Source: Haloferax sulfurifontis ATCC BAA-897 (GTDB lineage Archaea; Halobacteriota; Halobacteria; Halobacteriales; Haloferacaceae). Taken from it: a stretch of DNA of 64,000 nt. Positions 59,570 through 64,000 of the stretch are shown here, piece after piece. The position numbers were made by a program, and so were the translations under genes. The notes below the pieces were generated by a model. It made no database searches, was not told where the DNA came from, and worked only from the letters and a program-made list of their open reading frames with translations. Positions within the stretch are counted from its first letter, which is position 1; every line of letters begins with the position of its first letter. The stretch is taken from the NCBI RefSeq assembly GCF_000337835.1, contig NZ_AOLM01000028.1:1-64000 (forward strand). The letters run 5' to 3'.

Positions 59570-60103
59570 ATGACAACGCTATCAAAAGACGAGCTATTCC
59601 GAATCCTCAGCAACTCCCGGCGGAGGCAGATTCTCTACTTCCTCCATCGGGCGGGCGAGGCGATCTCGCTGAAAGAACTCGCGGCGATGGTCGCCGCGCG
59701 GGAGAACGGAACGGCGGTCGAGGACGTGACCGACGAAGAGCGACAGCGGGTGTACATCTCGCTGTACCAGACGCATCTCCCGAAACTCGAGAGCGCCGGA
59801 CTGGTCGATTACGACGACGAAGAGCGGTCCGTCGAGCTCGTTTCGAACGTCGCAAAGCGGGGGTTCTTCTGGATGCAATCCGAGACGAACGAGCCGTGGA
59901 GCCGGTATTACGCGCTCCTCGGCGCGCTCAGTTGGGCGCTCATTCTCGGCCTGTGGGCGGGCCTCCCCGGGTTCGCGCTCGTCTCGTGGAGCGCCGTCGC
60001 GGTGTTCGTCTCCGCGGCGCTCCTCGTGTTGGTGTTCGCGCAGTACCGCTCCGAGCGGCGGGCGGGGACATCGGCCGACGCCTTCGAAGCGCTCGTGGAA
60101 TAA
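59570..60103 (+). CDS. DUF7344 membrane-linked winged-helix regulator, copy 1
   Basis: 177 aa. DUF7344 winged helix (LSKDELFRILSNSRRRQILYFLHRAGEAISLKELAAMVAARENGTAVEDVTDEERQRVYISLYQTHLPKLESAGLVDYDDEERSVEL) followed by two membrane helices (ALLGALSWALILGLWAGLPGFALVSW and AVAVFVSAALLVLVFAQY). Such proteins may bind DNA from the membrane. A paralogue follows 471 bp downstream. Related proteins often occur near glycan genes in haloarchaea; here GlmU/GlmS follow. Confidence 0.9.
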   Translation: MTTLSKDELFRILSNSRRRQILYFLHRAGEAISLKELAAMVAARENGTAVEDVTDEERQRVYISLYQTHLPKLESAGLVDYDDEERSVELVSNVAKRGFFWMQSETNEPWSRYYALLGALSWALILGLWAGLPGFALVSWSAVAVFVSAALLVLVFAQYRSERRAGTSADAFEALVE

Positions 60104-60574
60104 CCGCGGAATAATTCGTCTCCTCGCGGCCGTCGCAAACACCCGCTCCGAAGCGCTCGCGTATTCTCAACGGATGCTACTGCTGAATCGACGTATCCGT
60201 GAACCTAACTACCAACTGTGTTTTATATATTTCTCAGAACCGAGATAAATGAGAGTGAAAACGGCGTCCCTCGCGGCTCTCTGGTAGGGTTCTCTTACTG
60301 TCGGAACTATTGAAAGTCTGAGTTAGTATAGATTGTTACAGTCACTTTACTCGCAGATTTTGCAACCCTAACAGTCGGAGAAATCAGAGTGTGGGATTGT
60401 CAGACAAGTATATATCCTCGTTTAACCTATTAGCTCACTGACCCTCTGTATCTGGGGCGCGCTTGGTGGGGCGCATCCAAAGGTTGTGGTCTGTGCAAAC
60501 GCCTCGTGGTCTTCCCTCTCGACCGACCACGTGACACGGTAGCACCCGACCACACAGTGGGGGAGGAAGGAACA
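60104..60574. other. Long leader/intergenic region with AT-rich promoter
   Basis: 471 bp with no gene seen. It has TTTTATATATTTCTCAG (60221-60237), the second GAGATAA site, and a strong TATA candidate GTATATATCC at about 60407-60416, which would give a leader of about 140 nt before the ATG at 60575. Confidence 0.6.
60231..60248 (+). promoter_or_regulatory. GAGACCGAGATAA site 2
   Basis: TTCTCAGAACCGAGATAA, similar to site 1. Upstream of the second DUF7344 gene. Confidence 0.35.
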
Positions 60575-61222
60575 ATGGTTACCGATTCACTACAAGCCGA
60601 TACCGGCGTTGTCGACCAGACGACGAATGAACAGCCCGCGGAGACGACTGGTGGGTCTCACGCGCTCGCAGAACAGCAACAACAACCCGAAATCGAAGCG
60701 CTCTCGAAGGACGTCGTCTTCGAGATTCTGAAGAACCAACGCCGGCGCGACGCGCTCCGGTACCTCAAGGAGAACGACGGCGAGGCGAAGCTCGGCGACA
60801 TGGCCGAGTTCATCGCCGCGAAGGAAAACGGCATCGAGATCAAGGCGCTGTCGTCGAGTCAACGAAAGCGCGTGTACATCGGTCTGTACCAGTGTCACCT
60901 GCCGAAGATGGACTCGGCGGGCATCGTCGACTTCGAGAAGAACCGCGGTGACATCACGCTTCTCGACACCGCGAAACAGCTCGACCAGTACCTCGACGGC
61001 GACATCGTCAGCACCGAGGACGACGAGCAGTCGGCGTCGCTCGCCGCGGCGCCGAAGCGGAACCTCGCTATCGCCGCCGGCGTGGCCGCGACCGTCTCCG
61101 CCGGACTGCTCGGCGTCCCCGGACTCGAACAGGTCCCGGCCGCCGGCTGGGCCGTGTTGAGCACCGCGACGCTCATGGCCATCACCGCGATGGAGTCGTA
61201 CAAGAACCGCCTCGACCTCTGA
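60575..61222 (+). CDS. DUF7344 membrane-linked winged-helix regulator, copy 2
   Basis: 215 aa from ATG 60575, preceded by GGGAGGAAGG, an unusually good ribosome site for this genome, so it is probably translated from a long leader. Extra N-terminal 60 residues (Thr/Gln/Glu-rich, with a Gln run) precede the winged helix LSKDVVFEILKNQRRRDALRYLKENDGEAKLGDMAEFIAAKENGIEIKALSSSQRKRVYIGLYQCHLPKMDSAGIVDFE; the C-terminus has two membrane helices (NLAIAAGVAATVSAGLLGVPGL, AGWAVLSTATLMAITAM). Paralogue of copy 1 but clearly diverged. Confidence 0.9.
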   Translation: MVTDSLQADTGVVDQTTNEQPAETTGGSHALAEQQQQPEIEALSKDVVFEILKNQRRRDALRYLKENDGEAKLGDMAEFIAAKENGIEIKALSSSQRKRVYIGLYQCHLPKMDSAGIVDFEKNRGDITLLDTAKQLDQYLDGDIVSTEDDEQSASLAAAPKRNLAIAAGVAATVSAGLLGVPGLEQVPAAGWAVLSTATLMAITAMESYKNRLDL

Positions 61223-61416
61223 GTCGGTCGGTTCTCACGCGTCCGCGACGATACCGATTTCCAACGACTGCACCCGGATTTTACTTCGCTCCGCTTTCGA
61301 ACAGCCGCGGCACTCGGTCCCTCCCTTCTTTCCGCCCGCCGGCATCTGCTCTCCTCGGCTCCTCCACCGAGGTCCGTTCTCACCCCGCGGTGTGGTTCGC
61401 AGTCCGTGCGACCGAC

Positions 61417-61462
61417 GCGGCGGCTTCGCCGCGCCGCGACACTGTCGGGGGAGCGCCCCCCG
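61417..61462. repeat. Two adjacent GC-rich hairpins
   Basis: Perfect 6-bp arms (61417-61432 and 61446-61462), 13 bp apart. Could end transcription from the DUF7344 gene, but no T-run follows. Confidence 0.5.
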
Positions 61463-61568
61463 ATTAGGCGCGTCCGAACCGTCTACTCCGCCGATTTCGG
61501 ACTGCGGTCTCCGCTTGCAACAGTCTCACACGCGACCCTAACGCGAGACCGGTTCGGGGAACGCGCTG

Positions 61569-61581
61569 TATAACAATCCCC
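61569..61581 (+). promoter_or_regulatory. ATAAC motif 6, upstream of the GlmU-like gene
   Basis: TATAACAATCCCC, 80 nt before the ATG at 61662; the sequence CCCCGTC that follows also occurs after motif 4. Confidence 0.45.
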
Positions 61582-61661
61582 GTCGCCCTCCCTGTTTCCT
61601 TCATGACTTACATACCGTCACGGTCACGTTCCGAACGCCTGTCGCTCGCGGGAGGGCGCGA

Positions 61662-62831
61662 ATGAACGACCGCATCACCGAGGCGGTCGTCCTCGCGGGC
61701 GGAGAGGGGCGACGGCTTCGCCCGCTCACCACCTTCCAACCGAAGCCGATGCTCCCGGTCGCCAACCGGCCGGTGGTCGAGTACGTCCTCGACGCGCTGT
61801 TCGAGTCGGGCATCGAGCGCGCGGTCGTCGTCGTCGGCCACCGCGCCGACCGCATCCAGTCGCACCTCTCTGCGACGTACCCCGACGCGAACATCGAGTT
61901 CGTCCACCAGGACGCCCGACTCGGAAGCGGGCACGCGCTCCTCCTCGCCGAGGAACTCGTCTCCGGCCCGTTCGTCGTCTGCAACGGCGACAACGTCATC
62001 GACGCCGACATCGTCACGACAGTGCTCGAACGCTTCTCGACGACCGACTCGGTGGCGACCGTCGCGGTCGCCGAGTCGGACACGCCCGAGGAGTACGGCG
62101 TCGTCGTCGAGGACAACGGCCGCATCGCCGACATCGACGAACACGCCGTCGACAGCGAGGGCTACCTCGTCAACGCGGGCGTCTACGTCTTCGACGACGC
62201 GGTGTTCGAGGCGCTCCGGCTCACCCCGCCGCACGACGGCGAGACGCGGCTTCCCGACGTGATTCACTACCTCGACGGGAACGTCACGTCCGTCCTCGTC
62301 AACGGCGGCTGGCTCGACCCCTCGCACCCGTGGGGACTCCTCTCCGTGACGGAGACGCTCCTCGCGCGCAGGCACGGCTCGGCCGTCGCCGGTTCGGCGC
62401 GAATCCACGAGCGCGCGGTCGTCGGCGACCACGTGGTCGTCGGCGACGACTGCGACGTGGGACCGGGCGCGGTCATCAGCGCCGGCTCGTGCCTCCAGAA
62501 CAACGTCTCGGTCGGCGCGAACAGCGTCATCGAGCGCTCCATCCTCTCGACCGACGCGCGGGTCGGCGCGGGCGTCGTCCTCCGGGACTCCGTCGTCGGC
62601 CCCGGCGCGACCGTCGGCGACGGCGTCGTCTCACCCGGCGGCCGGGCGGACGTCATCCTCGAAGGCCGGCTGTACACCGACCGCCGCCTCGGGAGCATCA
62701 TCGGCGACCGCGCCGAGGTGGGCGCGAACGTGACGCTCACGGCGGGCAGTCGCGTCGGCGCTGAGGCCGTCGTCGGGGCCGGCACGGTCTTACACGGCGA
62801 CGTCCGCGAGCGCGTGGAGGTGACCCACTGA
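61662..62831 (+). CDS. GlmU-like bifunctional sugar-1-P nucleotidyltransferase / acetyltransferase
   Basis: 389 aa. N-terminal nucleotidyltransferase: EAVVLAGGEGRRLRPLTTFQPKPMLPVANRPVVEYVLDAL (signature GGxGxRLxPLT), VCNGDNVI (metal), NGGWLDPSHPW. C-terminal left-handed beta-helix with repeats such as VVGDHV, VVGDDC, VSVGAN, RVGAGV and TVGDGV, ending in the acetyl-CoA region. Archaeal GlmU-like proteins make UDP-GlcNAc from GlcN-1-P. The stop overlaps the GlmS start by one base (TGATG), giving a two-gene operon. It shares the ATAAC motif with the glycan locus. A dTDP-glucose type activity is the alternative. Confidence 0.9.
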   Translation: MNDRITEAVVLAGGEGRRLRPLTTFQPKPMLPVANRPVVEYVLDALFESGIERAVVVVGHRADRIQSHLSATYPDANIEFVHQDARLGSGHALLLAEELVSGPFVVCNGDNVIDADIVTTVLERFSTTDSVATVAVAESDTPEEYGVVVEDNGRIADIDEHAVDSEGYLVNAGVYVFDDAVFEALRLTPPHDGETRLPDVIHYLDGNVTSVLVNGGWLDPSHPWGLLSVTETLLARRHGSAVAGSARIHERAVVGDHVVVGDDCDVGPGAVISAGSCLQNNVSVGANSVIERSILSTDARVGAGVVLRDSVVGPGATVGDGVVSPGGRADVILEGRLYTDRRLGSIIGDRAEVGANVTLTAGSRVGAEAVVGAGTVLHGDVRERVEVTH

Positions 62832-64000
62832 TGTGCGGAATCACCGCCTGCATCGGCGCGGACAACTCGGTCGATTCGCTCGTCGAGGGACTCCAGCGGC
62901 TGGAGTACCGCGGCTACGACTCGGCCGGTATCGCCGTGAAAAACGGGTCGGGCATCTCGCTGACGAAGCGCGTCGGCGAGGTCTCCGAACTCGTCGCGGC
63001 CGTCGAGCGGGACCCCATCGCCGGCGACTACGGCATCGGTCACACCCGCTGGGCGACCCACGGCGGCGTCACCGACGGCAACGCCCACCCCCACACCGAC
63101 GAGTCGGGCCGTATCGCCGTCGTCCACAACGGCATCATCTCGAACTTCCAGTCGCTCCGGAGCGACCTCGAAGCCCGCGGTCACGTCTTCAGTAGCGAGA
63201 CCGACACCGAGGTCGTCCCGCACCTCATCGAGGAGAACCTCCGCGACGGCGCGACCCCCGAGGAGGCCTTCCGCGCCGCGGTCGGCAGTCTTTCGGGGAG
63301 CTACGCCCTCGCGGCCATCATCGGCGACGAGGAGGCCATCTTCGCGACCCGCTCGGGGTCGCCGTTGGTCCTCGGCGTCGGTGACGGCGAGTACTACCTC
63401 GCCAGCGACGTGCCCGCGTTCATCCAGCACACGGCGCGCGTCGTCTACCTCCACGACGGCGACTTCGTCGTCACTCGCTCGGACGGCTACGAAATCACGG
63501 ACTCGGCCGGCCGCGCGGTCGACCGTCCCGTCGAACGCGTCGAGTGGGACCCCGAGACGGCGACGAAGGGCGGCTACGAGCACTACATGTACAAGGAGAT
63601 TCACGAACAGCCCGGCGCGCTCCGGCGGACCACCCAGAGCCGGCTGAACACCCACGCCGGCGGCGTCGAATTAGAGGAGTTCCCGCCGGAGTCGTTCGCC
63701 GACGTGAAGCAGGTCCACCTCCTCGCCATGGGCACCTCGCACCACGCCGGGATGTACGCGGCGTCGTTGCTCAACTCCCGGGGCATCCCCGCCTACGCGT
63801 TCATGGCCGGCGAGTACTCGGTCATCAAGCCGCCGGTGACGCCGGACACGCTCGTCGTCGCGGTCAGCCAGTCGGGCGAGACCGCAGACACCCTCGACGC
63901 GGTGCGCCGCGCCCGCGCCGCCGGCGCGCGGACCCTCGCGGTCACGAACGTCGTCGGCTCGTCGATAACCCGCGAGTGCGACGACGAACTGCTCATCCGC
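62831..64000 (+). CDS. glmS: Glutamine:fructose-6-phosphate aminotransferase GlmS (cut by the window end)
   Basis: 390 codons of a gene that runs beyond the window (full GlmS is about 600 aa). Makes glucosamine-6-phosphate from fructose-6-phosphate and glutamine. The N-terminal nucleophile Cys2 in MCGITACIG, GIGHTRWATHGG, GNAHPH and HNGIISNF, then the linker GGYEHYMYKEIHEQPGALRRTTQSR with the sugar-domain Lys, and the first isomerase domain LLAMGTSHHAGMYAASLL and VVAVSQSGETADTLDAV. Overlaps the GlmU-like stop. First committed step of amino-sugar synthesis for the glycan. Confidence 0.97.
   Translation, partial: MCGITACIGADNSVDSLVEGLQRLEYRGYDSAGIAVKNGSGISLTKRVGEVSELVAAVERDPIAGDYGIGHTRWATHGGVTDGNAHPHTDESGRIAVVHNGIISNFQSLRSDLEARGHVFSSETDTEVVPHLIEENLRDGATPEEAFRAAVGSLSGSYALAAIIGDEEAIFATRSGSPLVLGVGDGEYYLASDVPAFIQHTARVVYLHDGDFVVTRSDGYEITDSAGRAVDRPVERVEWDPETATKGGYEHYMYKEIHEQPGALRRTTQSRLNTHAGGVELEEFPPESFADVKQVHLLAMGTSHHAGMYAASLLNSRGIPAYAFMAGEYSVIKPPVTPDTLVVAVSQSGETADTLDAVRRARAAGARTLAVTNVVGSSITRECDDELLIR

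Larger units (their letters stand above)
61223..61661. other. Intergenic region with two GC-rich hairpins
   Basis: 439 bp, no gene. Hairpins: GCGGCG-GCTT-CGCCGC at 61417-61432 and CGGGGG-AGCGC-CCCCCG at 61446-61462. A TATAACAATCCCC site at 61569-61581 is the sixth copy of the recurrent motif. A 20-codon frame (61603-61665) overlaps the next ATG and may be a leader peptide, but this is unproven. Confidence 0.6.

Noticed and set aside
61603-61665. 20-codon frame overlapping the GlmU-like start, possible leader peptide
   Set aside because: Short, and the overlap is automatic with ATGA; no attenuation structure is evident.
1-64000. Insertion sequences, integrases, tRNA or rRNA genes, and cas genes
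   Set aside because: None found on reading both strands; mobile-element-type proteins are absent, and cas genes, if present, lie outside the window.

Overview
This is GC-rich DNA from a haloarchaeon, most probably Haloferax or a close relative. The signs are acidic proteins, Tat-type lipoproteins, an Orc1/Cdc6 initiator, archaeal eIF1A, HalOD1 and DUF7344 family proteins, Haloferax-type PilA pilins, and a CRISPR repeat of the Haloferax I-B type. No transposase, rRNA or tRNA gene was seen. Genes such as surE, msrA and eIF1A next to the origin suggest a chromosome or chromid rather than a small plasmid.

Layout. 1-1731: the leader-distal part of a CRISPR array (26 full repeats and one partial), with no cas gene in the window. 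1835-15560: a surface-glycan locus. Two genes on the minus strand (GT4 glycosyltransferase, DUF354 protein) face a plus-strand operon of six genes whose start and stop codons overlap. Five of these match, family for family, the bacterial pathway from UDP-GlcNAc to UDP-2,3-diacetamido-mannuronic acid; the sixth is a deacetylase-like protein. An (alpha/alpha)-barrel-like protein and two FemAB-like acyltransferases follow. 15600-19319: regulator, DUF6544-like protein, SurE, CBS protein and MsrA. 19320-24730: a replication origin with ParA, an acidic ParA partner, Orc1/Cdc6, an AT-rich unwinding candidate and about 15 copies of an origin-recognition-like repeat. 24293-33494: eIF1A, YbaK, an aminotransferase, an M20 peptidase, two sister pilins, a sensor kinase and a Tp34-like metal lipoprotein. 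33593-47645: a zinc-finger membrane protein, a polytopic membrane protein, a Zn/Cd-type P-ATPase, HiPIP, several unknown exported proteins, a CoA-disulfide-reductase-like enzyme, an EamA transporter, and an ApbE/ferric-reductase-like cluster with a two-domain regulator. 47956-55661: cold-shock protein, a zinc-type ABC importer, a soluble chemoreceptor with CheW, an MFS transporter, a nonsense-interrupted F420/NADP-reductase-like gene and HalOD1. 55840-64000: GlmM, a NosL-like lipoprotein, PadR, two DUF7344 regulators, a GlmU-like enzyme and GlmS (cut by the window end).

How the genes fit together. GlmS, GlmM and the GlmU-like enzyme make UDP-GlcNAc, the precursor the operon at 5401-10649 would turn into a diacetamido uronic acid for an S-layer N-glycan or exopolysaccharide. 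A recurrent intergenic motif (core ATAAC) precedes most transcription units of the glycan locus and also the GlmU-like and first DUF7344 genes, which hints at shared control. Metal handling is a second theme: a zinc importer, a divalent-metal exporter with dyads at its promoter, and metal-binding lipoproteins.
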